From positions 5,938,315 through 6,002,314 of the forward strand of contig NC_087382.1 in the NCBI RefSeq assembly GCF_963675165.1: a DNA stretch of 64,000 nucleotides, read 5' to 3'. Source of the stretch: Halichondria panicea (taxonomy: Eukaryota; Porifera; Demospongiae; Suberitida; Halichondriidae). The notes beneath the pieces are model-generated. The model made no database searches and was not told where the DNA came from. It saw only the letters and a list, made by a program, of their open reading frames with translations. The translations under genes were made by a program, and so were the position numbers. This document shows positions 31,806 to 42,393 of the stretch, piece after piece. Each line of letters starts with the position of its first letter. The first letter of the stretch is position 1.

Positions 31806-32879
31806 CTATAGATAAATACACATACTGTACACAGACTTGTTGTATCTTAAATTTTGAAGTACGCGTATGTATTATATTAGCAGATTTTTCGTTATGCACT
31901 GCAATAATTGCCAGCTATACTTTTCCCCTTTAACCATGATTCATCTCTACCTGTGTTTCCCCTGTTCATTTGATACTTTTCTGTTTGCAAATACGTCTCT
32001 CAGTTCAACGCTTCCTGAAAAAAAAATCGAACGTGTCTAATGGTAAGCATGCATGCACTAACAAAGCTTCTGCGTGGCGGTATATGATGGCAGGTGACCC
32101 TTCTCGGCCACCATGCATACCCTCAAGACCTATCAAAAAATAGTTTATCCACTCCAGAGAGTTCTACTGTACGTAACACACAGATTATGTGTACCATGCC
32201 ATGCCATGTAAACATAACTATTGTTTACATAGCATTAAAAGCCAAGAAACCATGGCAGAAACTTTCCCTTTAGAGAAATTTTCTTTCCATGTACACTTCC
32301 TGAAATAAACCCCACTGACTATAGATCAAAGCAGCCCACTGTATCAACAACAGCTTGCCTCTTAATCTGTGTAATAGGGAAGACTGCTAATACAACACCC
32401 ACATTACCAGGCAACTGTAAACAGAGACATAATAATTATAGCTAAGGATTAAAATTAATGTATTTTTTATAATTCTTGTAGTATATCATTGCTTTTGACA
32501 TTTACACTTGATCCTCAATAGTTGTGAGATGTGGTATAAAACTACATGCATTTTAGTGCTCTGGCTGTATTGTGAAGTGTTTCAATGGACTTTTTTAATA
32601 TTGTGGTATACATCACATTATGTGTGCTCAACTGTTAGACTATAGTCTCCATCTGTTTTTACCTCAATAATTACTGTACTGGTTTTGCGACTTTGATTTG
32701 GTGTGTACCAATTAACCACGCAGCCAGAATACTTTCACTTTGTGTTTATTGTGGTCACATGCAGGCTATCAGGTTGTACCCATGCACTGTCAACTATGAG
32801 CTTCAATCCATAATAAATACCTTGGAAATTGAGTAGATTTAGCTATCACGGTTTTATAGTACAGCTGTCAGTGAGTGTA
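31806..32879. other. Spacer between membrane gene and CUB gene, unit A
   Basis: No gene. Contains a short dispersed repeat at 32074-32112 (GTGGCGG...GGCAGGTGACCCTTCTCGGC) seen also at 40910-40949 and 57616-57655. From about 32230 to the CUB start it aligns well with 57770-58445, so the CUB promoter region is conserved between copies. Confidence 0.6.
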
Positions 32880-35800
32880 ATGAGGGGTAGAATCACCTTC
32901 CTTAGCCTGTTGCTCGTGATCGTGTTTCAATCCAGGTGAGTTTTATGCTCTGTGATTGATTGTGTAAGCGTTATATTTACGGGCGTTAACAAACTCTACA
33001 TTGCAGCAATACCATAGAAGTAAGTGTATATATCAACAGCTACGTTTATGAAATAGTAATATAGTTTCCATTAATTGTATAACTTCACTGCCATACATAA
33101 ATGATATACCGTAGCTGAGTGTTGATTCTCCCCAATCAGCCTTCTGAGGGTGGTAGGTGGATCATGCTTGCTGAACAGAATTGATGAGAATCCTTGCCAC
33201 TTCAGACACCCGTCAATCACTGACAAGCCAGGGGAAAAGTATGATATACGATATACATTATTCGATGGTAATACTATTGATTTGAATGGCCATATACATA
33301 TAACTGTAATATTAAACTCTTTATCAAGCCAGTTGTACTTTTAATTATAGTGATATAGTTAACTGCTTAATTGAAATCATCATAACTATTCCACCAAGCA
33401 ACTTTGATCTTGCTGCACTTCTCACTATATCACTGTTTCTCTTCCAGTGAGTATGGAATATACAGCACAAGGATATTGAATGGTCCGAAATGCTCCATTC
33501 GCCGTAAAAACCATCAAGTGAAGAGCATTCAAAACCTTCGTGGTGACCCTCGAGTGAAATTCATTTTTTCACCTGGTATAGAGATCGAACCACCCGTAGA
33601 GTATGTTGAATAAAAAATAATGATGTATATACAAGCATCTTTAATTTATTATGCATGCATGCTATAAAATAGCCTAGCTCCGAAATATTAAACTATAATT
33701 ATAGAAATGCATGTGGTGAAATGCATTTGGCAAGGAACCAATAAAGATTCGTATACCATCAAATAAATTTCTCTATAATTATGGAAACTGTAGCTAATTA
33801 ACTCCTGCCTCGAAGTGTATAGCCACCTTTTACTATATACTTTGATTTGCAGATATGGTAACCAAATGATAGTTATGTACAATGTCACATGTCCTTCGAA
33901 TCATGTTGCATTCTTCAATATCACCGATATGATTTTGGAGGAACCAAATTGCCCTGTCGGACTTCAGCAAAGGTGAGATGAATTCATGCATCGTATTTTT
34001 CTGACAAACGAAAACTGTTAGTTACAAAGAAGGTCATAACACCATTAGTCAACATTGAATGCTTTTAAGTTCACTCTATGTACGTATAGATGTGTGGACT
34101 ATGTACAAGTGGTACACGGTGAGAATGGGGCGTTACGACGTTATGAGAGTTGTGGCACTAACCCCAGAGAGTTCCTTATCCTTGAAGGTGAGAGGTAATG
34201 ATTGTGATGAACAGGTATAGTTTTCTAGGGTATAAATTTTGTGGAGAGTGGCGCCTCTCACCATTGTTATATTGATTATGAGCCTTGTTTTTAGATTGAA
34301 TTATTGAATCTGGCGAACTGTTCTTCCTCAAAATTACCCGCGTATAATTATAAACATTTTTTAGGTCATAAATTATAAGCATCCATTTACGCATAGGTAA
34401 TTTTCAAGTCATCTTCCGCACCAGTAACAACAACCGGTTCCCAGGGTTCAAAGCCGTTGTCATTTGTATGGAAAAAGACGGTGAGTTTTAATTGATAGGT
34501 ATACTGTATAATTATGTTTATGACGGAGGATCTGTATCACGCCATTATCTACTACAGCTGGCGGCACTGGTAGACGAAAGAGATGCGCCACCGAAGATGT
34601 TGTGAAAACTAAGTATCTACCTCAAACGGAGGAGCAGAGATTCCTTGTGTACGACCTAACCACGGCCTTCTTTGAACAACCACTGGAGAATCCTGAGGAG
34701 CGTCTGTGTGATGAGATGCTCAATCCGCCACCCTTTGACCCTCTCAATCTTCCCGTCAATGACACGGAGGACGATGATTTCAACCTCCCACAGTGTCCAA
34801 GAACAACCACCATTTCCAGAACGACTTGCAGTAAGAGGAACTCTCTATAATTATATTGTCACCATTAGCCACATTATTATTGACAACGCTTTACGCTGTT
34901 GCATCCCTCAATCTCAAACACTCCCCCCCAGACTACAGTGAAAGGAGGCTGAGTATGGCACTGGCTAACAGGGACTCTCCCAACCTTCTAGTGAGAACAG
35001 TAGTGGATGCAGTTCTCTCGTGTGTCCATAGGTGATATAGATAGCATACTTGAATTTAAGGGTATTCTGAAACTGAGTGTTAGAACATAATAACAAAATT
35101 ATTTAGCCTCAATTATAGTGATTATCTATAAAGTTGTTGATGACATGCACAAATGTGTGCCCCTACAGGCAGAGGAATTCTTATGGGGATCCACCCCAGT
35201 GTCTGTTGAGTAGAGAGGAAGAGTTTCCATGCACACCAAGAAATCCCAGGAATACAAGAATGCCTAATGCAAAGTGAGGGTATAGCTACTTGATAATGAA
35301 AGCACCGCATGTGTGCAGGTGCTGATGCCTCCGGCTCGGTGGATATTATATGCCAAAGCTATATACGTAATATAAACTACTAGTGAATTGCTAATACACA
35401 CAGAAATTATAATGTTCTTGGTAAGTTTGCTGCATTATGGGAAATGATCGACATGATTGATGCTAAAAAGGATGCCAAAAGTACAATTAGATTTTATGCA
35501 TTGAGAGGACTGAGTAAGGTCAAATGCAGGTAGTCTGTTCCATAGTCGGGGTAGTCTATTGAAGTAAAAATGCCTGGATTTGCAGTTAGAGGACCGCACA
35601 TGGCAGAGAGTAGTTTTATCCGAAGACTTGGTGTTTACATTTGAGATTGAGATATAGTTCAATATTGAAGCTGTTTGAATATGGTTCTTAAGAGAGTTTA
35701 CAAAGAACATAATGTCCGCCATCTCCAGAAAGTACATAATAGGGAGAAGATCAAGTAGTATGAGCCTATCCTTTTAATTGAGACTGGACCAGCTGCTTCC

Positions 35801-38800
35801 CACAACAAATTTAGTGGCGCGCCTCTGAATTCTTTCTAGAGCGATGAAATCTCCCACTAGCATCGGGCGCCATAGTTGAGAGCATAAGTAAGCTGAGAGC
35901 GAACTAGAGATTTGTATAAACTTTTCTTTGTGAACTGAGAGTTGGCAGGAGAGAAATTTCTTTTGAGTTGGCTCAGGATTGCATATGCTTTGGCTGAGAT
36001 GTTGTTGTGGTGATTAGACCAATTCAAACTTCGCTGAACCAGATCTCTATGACACTCTTTGACCGCGATGGGCTTACCATCCAGGGTGTAGGGCTGGACA
36101 AGGGACGGAGTAGCCAGGGGGTCGTTACGGAATTGTAGGACATTACATTTTAGTTCATTGAAGGAGAGGCTCCATTTGACGCTCCATTGGTGCAGTGTGT
36201 GTGTGTGTGTGTGTGTGTAGTCAGGCTGCTTACAGCTGCTCAAGGATCAATGAAGTGGCAAGTAAGAGTTTCTATAGGCTTCTAGTCATGTTCTCTTGGA
36301 TTTAATTCGTGGATTTTCAAAATAAAGCTTCGTTCTCGAGTTATGCCTACTTGGAATGCCATTGCAGCCTTTTCAGAAGAGCACGTAGCCAAACTTGTTT
36401 ACCGAGTGATGCTACTCTACTTAGTACTTAGCTCTGCACTAGAACGGCTAGTGGTCTAGCTGCAAGAGTGAGAAGAGAGCTGCAAGTCTCAGTGGCGTAG
36501 GCAGAGGGGGCCGGGGGGGGGCTGACGGGGCTAGAGCCCTCCCTTTTGTGCTCCATCAACTCCAAATGGAAATGTGGGCAGGGCCATCTAATGCATGCTG
36601 ATTGATGAGGAAAGGTGATGACCCGCGCCTGCCCTGGCCTAGCCTCGAAACCAGGCCGATTAAAATACGGCCGGGTACCTTTTTTTAAGCTATCAATGCA
36701 TGTATACATACATGTAAATAAGAAACATATTATTGAGAATTGCTGCTAGTAGGTAGCTATCAAACAACATGAAGAGGGCAATGCAAGTTTCAACAGAGAA
36801 GGGAGCATCAAGTTGGTCGTGATGTTTTGAACTTGGTTTCTGTACAAATGAGAGCTTCTTCTGGCTTCAGACTAGTGTGCAAGCCTTCTTGACAACACCA
36901 TAGAGGCCCACAGCTAGCCAGCAAGTCTTCTCGACAACGCAATAGAGAGCATAAGCCACAGCTTCACAGGAGACAAATATTTGTATGGAAAGAAACTAGT
37001 AAATAAACTGTTTACGGTTTAATTTTTACTAAAGTATAACGAGTCACCCAGATTCTGGTTGACTCAGTTCGCGCATGTGCACTATCACCCATGCAATGGA
37101 GATCAGGCCGTATTTTAATCGGCCTGGTCTCAAGGCTAGCCCTGGCCCTGCTCAACCGATTTGAGCCCTGCTCTTCCCAAAATCCTGGCTACGCCACTGG
37201 CAAGGCGCTACAAGCCATTAATAAGAGAATGGTTAGCCAGGCAATTTAACCCTTTCGCAACGCACAAGCCAGCATGAAAATTAGGAGGTGGGACTGGACA
37301 TTACTGCAGACACATTGTGGCAGCTTATGCAAGTGAATTCCATGACTTGTGCATGTAAGATTAATTTTTTTATTTTGCTGCATGCAAACTAGCTTCGATC
37401 CCAGGCCGAGTTTTCGCTTTTATAACGGTTAGGCAAACAACTAGTTGTTCTCCTAACCGTTATAAAAGCGAAAACTCGGCCTGGGATCAAGGCTACATGC
37501 AAACTCAAAGAGTGGGTAATGATCGACTACGATTGTTGTTAAAAACGATCGATGCCAAAAGTTCAAGTCTAAAATTAATGGCTGCCATCAGCTAAAAATT
37601 ACAGTACCGGACCCCTCGGCTGATGGCAGCCATTAATTTTAGACTTGAACTTTTGGCATCGATCGTTTTTAACAACAATCGTGGTCGATCATTACCCACT
37701 CTTTGAGTTTGCTAATGCAAAAAAATTAATGTTCATCATGATATAATGTGTGTATAAAAGCTATTAGTAGCTTTATGTTATGTAGCTTTGGCATCTCCAC
37801 CGAGGCATCAGCACCTGCGGTGCTTTCATTATGATATAATTATAGTGAAATCGGGAACTACACGACTCGAGTACAAGCAGGAAGTTCCGGACGCCCCAGA
37901 TGCCATATACGGAGCAGACAACATATGATTCGACCAATTCCAATACTCGGTGGAGATGAGAGGATAAAGTTTATTTTCTCCCCGGAAATTAGACTTGATC
38001 TAACAGAAAAGTGAGTCTGCCTTAATTTGCTTCCTTGTTATTAATTGTTGCAAGAAATTGTGCTTTGAGCTTTCCGCGCGTGGTTAATAAAAAAAGTCTG
38101 TTTTGGGAATGACACATGCTTCTAAATACATGCAGCCGTCAACAATACGTTCTGTACAACATCAGCTGCCCGGAGGGACACCTGGCATTCTTCAACATGA
38201 CTAACATTCAGCTGAAAGAGGCAAACTGCTTCAACCCGGAACAAAATCGGATGGTGTAAGTGTTTAACTATTGTATACACATGCATGTATGAAGGTGCAA
38301 TTTAATTTTTACAGGTCATTGGTACAATCATGTAATGTGTAATTTAATATATAGGTGTCAGGATTATGTGCTCATAATCAGACCTGGTTCTGGTAATAGT
38401 ACTGAAAGTTGTGGAAATACAATAATAAATCAAAACCAGAATCAACTGGAGCAAGGTACCCATATGCATGCATGTATAAGTGGGACGCAAGTGAGAATAT
38501 TGTATGCTATACAATATTGTGCATAGTCCTCTAATTTCCCACCCTATATATATAATATATAGGTACAATGAGCATTTTGTTCAAAACCAGTACGTCGAAT
38601 ATATTATCTGGATTTAAAGCCACTGTCATCTGTTTCAGACGTGAAGACGCTGATCAACCAGGTAAGAACCTACTATAATAAAATTATCGTTAAACTCGTA
38701 TTCAACCCTTTAATCAGGCCATTGTACAATGCAGTGAGTATAATAGCTCCAAAGTTGATAGCATGTGTTTCAGTCCAGCCATCTCTTAGCTTTACATTGG

Positions 38801-39600
38801 TCTGCCCGAGGTTGACTGCATGCTATCAAGTTTCTACATTTACTTCTTATAGGTCACTGCATGGCTGTTAAAAGCATGATACAATTTGCGTTTCTCACAG
38901 GTTGCACTCGACCGAGGCAACATGACAGTGAAAGGACCACTCTCAGCCCGAGACGCAAAAGGAGGAACCTCAGTGAATTTGTGAGTTATAATCAATGCGT
39001 ATAATTACTATCAGCATGCATCGACCTTATACAATACGTATTTCCACAGGGGATCATGCCTAATCCGGAAGAGATGGTTGTTATTGGCAACCTCACAAAA
39101 GCAAAGTCCGCTCTGGTGACTGAAGACAGCAATACTCAACTGGGTGAAGAACCCGTGTGTTCCGATCTACTGGCAGATCTTAACCTGCAACCCATCCCTG
39201 GGGTCACCACAAGTCCAAACTGTATACAGAGGCAAAAGAGACGGGAAAAAATTGTGCTAATCAGTGACAGTACGTATTTTAATTGGAGGCATAGTTTTCC
39301 CCGTATCATGTACTAATCATATAGGTATGTTATTGTCTGTAGGAAATCGTAACCTGACACTGTTTCGACTCTTCTTGCTTCCATACAGTGCTTGAAGACA
39401 GCGCTATATTTACTGCTATTGAGAATGAGAATGCATGCAATCCTGTTCTTAGGACTTTAGCAGAAGCTACTATTGCCTTAGTATATAGGTAAGAATAAAT
39501 TATAGTTACTGGGTATATGTCCAATTATTTCTCTTGCAGAGAGAATCCTCAACGTCTTGCTCAACTGAGGAAAAAGATTGCTGCTAATTGTACGTTGTAA
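32880..39600 (+). CDS. Secreted two-CUB-domain protein, unit A (17 exons, 677 aa)
   Basis: Exons by GT-AG sites and frame: 32880-32935, 33140-33238, 33448-33600, 33853-33972, 34090-34187, 34397-34480, 34558-34830, 34932-35031, 35169-35273, 37846-38010, 38136-38255, 38355-38455, 38563-38661, 38901-38980, 39050-39269, 39389-39488, 39540-39600; they sum to 2034 bases with no stop before TAA. Exon 1 is a signal peptide (RITFLSLLLVIVF). Exons 2-6 form a Cys-bearing lead-in and first CUB-like domain (SPGIEIEP, YGNQ, CVDYVQVV, SCG, FPGFKAVVIC); exons 9-13 form the second (YVLYNISCP, CQDYVLII, SCG, LSGFKATVIC). Basic cleavage-type sites: GRRKR in exon 7, SPRRKR in exon 14, RQKR in exon 15. No membrane anchor. 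CUB identification is by pattern only. Intron 9 holds a 2.5-kb transposon insertion. An alternative last splice (donor AATT|GTACGT) cannot be excluded. Confidence 0.8.
35405..36195 (-). mobile_element. LINE reverse transcriptase C-terminal fragment
   Basis: Minus strand 35857-36190 reads KWSLSFNELKCNVLQF...ECHRDL...NWSNHHNNISAKAY...LYKSLVRSQLTYAL, and 35435-35737 reads RHFYFNRLPRLWNRLP; together these are the thumb/C-terminal signature of CR1/Jockey-like LINEs, in two frames and without the catalytic region. Dead fragment carried in the composite insertion. Confidence 0.8.
36490..37199. mobile_element. hAT-like MITE (CAGTGGCGTAG), interrupted
   Basis: CAGTGGCGTAGGCAG at the left and CTGGCTACGCCACTG at the right; internal text (GTGCTCCATCA, GGGCCATCTAATGC) matches the copy at 22939-23211. 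GCAAG flanks both sides. It is split by the MULE-like element at 36640-37138. Confidence 0.75.
36640..37138. mobile_element. 499-bp MULE-like element with perfect 9-bp TSD
   Basis: TIRs of about 33 bases: TAGCCTCGAAACCAGGCCGA... and ...TCGGCCTGGTCTCAAGGCTA, continuing through TTAAAATACGGCC. GCCCTGGCC is duplicated at 36631-36639 and 37139-37147. Inserted inside a hAT-like MITE, so it is the younger of the two. No transposase. Confidence 0.85.
37390..37495. mobile_element. 106-bp MULE-like hairpin with perfect 9-bp TSD
   Basis: Two 44-base arms (TAGCTTCGATCCCAGGCCGA... / ...TCGGCCTGGGATCAAGGCTA) are almost perfect complements around an 18-base loop. CATGCAAAC is duplicated at 37381-37389 and 37496-37504. 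Terminal TAG(C)...(G)CTA as in the other two MULE-like elements. Confidence 0.85.
37501..37710. repeat. Near-perfect palindrome with about 92-bp arms
   Basis: AAACTCAAAGAGTGGGTAAT to CCATCAGC is mirrored by GCTGATGG to ATTACCCACTCTTTGAGTTT, with a loop of about 26 bases. The right arm corresponds to the single-copy body of the repeat at 26866-26960, so the left arm is an extra inverted copy. Confidence 0.85.
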
Positions 39601-40390
39601 GAGACTGGCCGTGCGCGAACGTTGTGTGTGTTGACTCTTTTGTGTTTGTTAAGTAGAGGTATTTACCCTAGCTATGTTACCTTATTTTGATTTGTGTGAT
39701 ATAATGCCAGCTATGTCTGGATTGATTGAGTTTTTGTGAGAAACCTCGTAGAGAACTGAACACATGTGTCTATGTATTTTATGATTTATCTTGTTATTAA
39801 AACTTAAGCTCCCGTGAATATAGCTAGTCCTACTTAGTCCTATCTAGAGTGTTGTATCCGCTTGGTGACAACGTACATCCGACTAAAAAACATTTTCTAG
39901 AATTCCAGGGAAAGCACCAAAAAGCGTACAAGATTTAGCAAGAGCATGCTTAAGTTATAATGTCATCACACGTAAACTTTTCATGAATTTTTGCTGGTGC
40001 TGGGAGCTACCGGCCAATCCTAGAAGCATTATTTTTGCTGGTATAGGGTGATGTACTTTGTTGTCCGTGCATTTTGTCCACTCCTGCATGCTATAAGGCT
40101 GAAGCTATAACTTGGTATCTATGTTAGGTTTGTGACGATGTTCCCTAATACAGTGTTTAACATACACGTATACATAGACTGGAAACCACTCCCCTTCTAT
40201 CGGGAGAAAGGGACTGGCAAGCTGCCATATTGAGAGTTGTCCCAGTGCGTGAAGAATGTCACGCTGCCACAATAATGTAAACGTCACAAATATACTCATG
40301 TGTACCGCCCACACTCTAACTATTACTGCACAAAATAATACACCACTGGCGGTCTTATGGCAAGCCATGTGTAACAAAATTACCAAACTG

Positions 40391-40535
40391 TTACCCCGGG
40401 GTGACGATCACCCTTACGCCGGGGTAAGGAACCTTATCCCGGGGTAAGCATACCCTGGGGTAAAGGATAAGTTTACGTGGGGGTAAAGGGTTTACGAAGG
40501 GGTGAGGATTCTACCCCGGGGTAGATTCTCGTGTT
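40391..40535. repeat. Degenerate CCCCGGGGTAA array
   Basis: About eight variants of (TTA)CCCCGGGGTAA, spaced 12-25 bases, in both palindromic orientations: TTACCCCGGGGTGA, ACGCCGGGGTAAG, TATCCCGGGGTAAGC, ACCCTGGGGTAAAG, CGTGGGGGTAAAGG, TACCCCGGGGTAG. Strongly GC-rich against an AT-rich background. Confidence 0.8.
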
Positions 40536-41050
40536 TTTGCACATGCTCAGTGTGCTATTAAGTACAAAGCAGCCCCACCCTTCTATACCGTTGTTGCAAC
40601 CTTTAGAGAAATGACCCTATACTGTACGAGAACCTCTGCTACAACCCTACACTGTCAGACACATGACTACAGCCTGAGTGCAGAGGGCTGGTTCCTAGCT
40701 GGCTCCAGTATAAGTTGCTTGGTTACATCTTCAACGTACGGTTTCGAGCTGCCACTTGACCAAAACTTTTGTCCTTTTGGACATGGTTCTTACCGTGATG
40801 ATCCGCCACAAACGCTGTGTGTCTCCTACCGCGCACGGACATCAGGAACAACTGCGCGCGCTTAATGTCTTTACCGCGAGCGTTGAGAATTAAACGCGCG
40901 CGGTTCATTGTGGCGGTAGGCGGAGGCAGGTGACCCTTCTCGGCCACCGTACATTGCAGTGTGATAGTGATGACCTTTTTTTACTGAAGTAAAATTCAGC
41001 TCCCTATTTGTCCTGCTCTTTCTGAAATCCTATAGAGTACCTTGTTAGCT

Positions 41051-41570
41051 CATAGATAGAAGAGAAAGGGATTGGCAACGGAGTGCACTTCCGGTACTGT
41101 GTTTCGCCTCGAGGCTTACTTCTAACGTGGGAGTCTAAACATGAATAATTCATGAGAATTGTTTTTGCCGTCTGTAAAAAAGTCTACAAGCAGTTCTACT
41201 GCTAAATATCAACTTCACATCATTTGTGTGGTGATTTGGGACATAGCACACTACTGAGAAACACAACCGTAGCTATATCATAGGTGCTATATAGGAACAC
41301 AAGCATGAAAAAGCCTCTGACAGAGGCTCTGTGTACCTCTAGCTACTTCACAAAATCAAGTTTATATTTTTCTAAATGATACATCAGGGGGCAAGTGTTT
41401 AAGTGTTGGAGGTGTCTTTGAGAAGTAGGTATTAGACACAATAAGTTTCCTGGGTTTTCGCGGGAGTTTTAGGGCGAAACACGAATGGTTTCAGGCCCAT
41501 CTGTGTACATTCAATGTAAAAGCATCACGTGAACTGCCCCCGTTGCCAATCCCTTTCTCTTCTATCTATG
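41051..41570. mobile_element. 520-bp MITE with 32-bp TIRs
   Basis: CATAGATAGAAGAGAAAGGG...CAACGG and its exact inverse at 41540-41570. GTTAGCT lies directly outside both ends, a 7-8-bp target duplication. Non-coding. Confidence 0.85.
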
Positions 41571-41665
41571 GTTAGCTCAAGCTATTTTTCCTTAGTTGCT
41601 CCATGAACAGCTAAGTTGGTGCTATACAGCTAGTTACAAGTTGCCATGAACTGATGAACAGCTTA

Positions 41666-42393
41666 CTCAGGTAGGTTAAGGCATAATTATTAAGATCAGT
41701 GACATAAATAGTATAATTAATGAAGTGCCTTGTCATTGTGAAATGGCATCATCAATGCATGTTTTTGCTCTTGAATTATATCTTATACGTAGAAAGGATC
41801 AGTATGAGATAACATCATTGCCATGGTTACTGGCATGTTGTGTGCGTTACCTGTGACCATTTAAATGCAGCCTCCAATACACAATTTCATGACCCCATCT
41901 TAATATCAAAAGAAAGCTCTTACTATAGTACAGTAGGAACTATGCTAGTATTTAGGGCTGCTTTCATGTATTTTGTACAGTATGCATAATTATGAATGAT
42001 TAATTTTCTCCATTTTTCAGCATTTTTATCAATTAAGTTACTATAATCTGAGCTAGAATGACCTCATACCAAATACTAACCTTTTTTCTATTAGATATAA
42101 CCAATAGCTTTCTTTTGGTAGTAATATCGCTTTGTATAAAGTAGTATTGGAGGCTGCATTTCTAAAATGTTAGTTAAGGTCAGTCATTTTTGGTCACAGC
42201 TAACGCACACAGCAAGATAGTAACCATGGTAATAGTGTTATCAAATTAATGGTATTTATGTCCACAATACATTTTGGGTGAAAAAAGGTACTATTGTCAA
42301 GATATTATACAATAAATCTGAGTTGTATATACAAGTACACTTCATCTTCAATTTAATGCTGTTTTGCAAAAAAGCTGCCTTAACCTACCTGAG
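41666..42393. mobile_element. Long foldback element, arms of up to 300 bp
   Basis: CTCAGGTAGGTTAAGGC at the left end is inverted at the right (GCCTTAACCTACCTGAG), and internal blocks are mirrored in order: CCATGGTTACTGGC.../GTAACCATGG, TGTGTGCGTTACCTGTGACC/GGTCACAGCTAACGCACACA, ATGCAGCCTCCAATAC/GTATTGGAGGCTGCAT. Arms have diverged, so it is old. Confidence 0.7.

Larger units (their letters stand above)
35293..37832. mobile_element. Composite 2.5-kb insertion in intron 9 of the unit A CUB gene
   Basis: Ends ATAATGAAAGCACCGC and GCGGTGCTTTCATTAT are inverted repeats that continue inwards as GGTGCTGATGCCTC / GAGGCATCAGCACC with small indels. The intron in unit B is only 165 bases and lacks it. 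Inside, in order: a minus-strand LINE fragment, a (GT)n run, the body of the CCTCGGTGCGCATGCG repeat, a hAT-like MITE itself split by a MULE-like element, a hairpin and a long palindrome. Confidence 0.75.
26270..39600 (+). repeat. Segmental duplication, unit A
   Basis: From about 26270 (GAACTGATGTGGAGTCTGAT) to the end of the CUB gene the sequence is homologous to 51437-63180 in the same order and orientation: 5' flank, 1289-aa membrane protein, spacer, CUB gene. Unit A alone carries the 26514-27078 element, the tRNA-like gene and a 2.5-kb insertion in CUB intron 9; it lacks about 0.9 kb present in unit B after the membrane-protein gene. Confidence 0.92.

Noticed and set aside
38641-38871. 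76-aa frame starting within CUB exon 13.
   Set aside because: Read-through of intron 13; splice sites and the unit B copy show the true exon end at 38661.
40105-40947. Several open frames on both strands (93, 84 and 74 aa).
   Set aside because: They overlap one another and the CCCCGGGGTAA array or a dispersed repeat; no domain.
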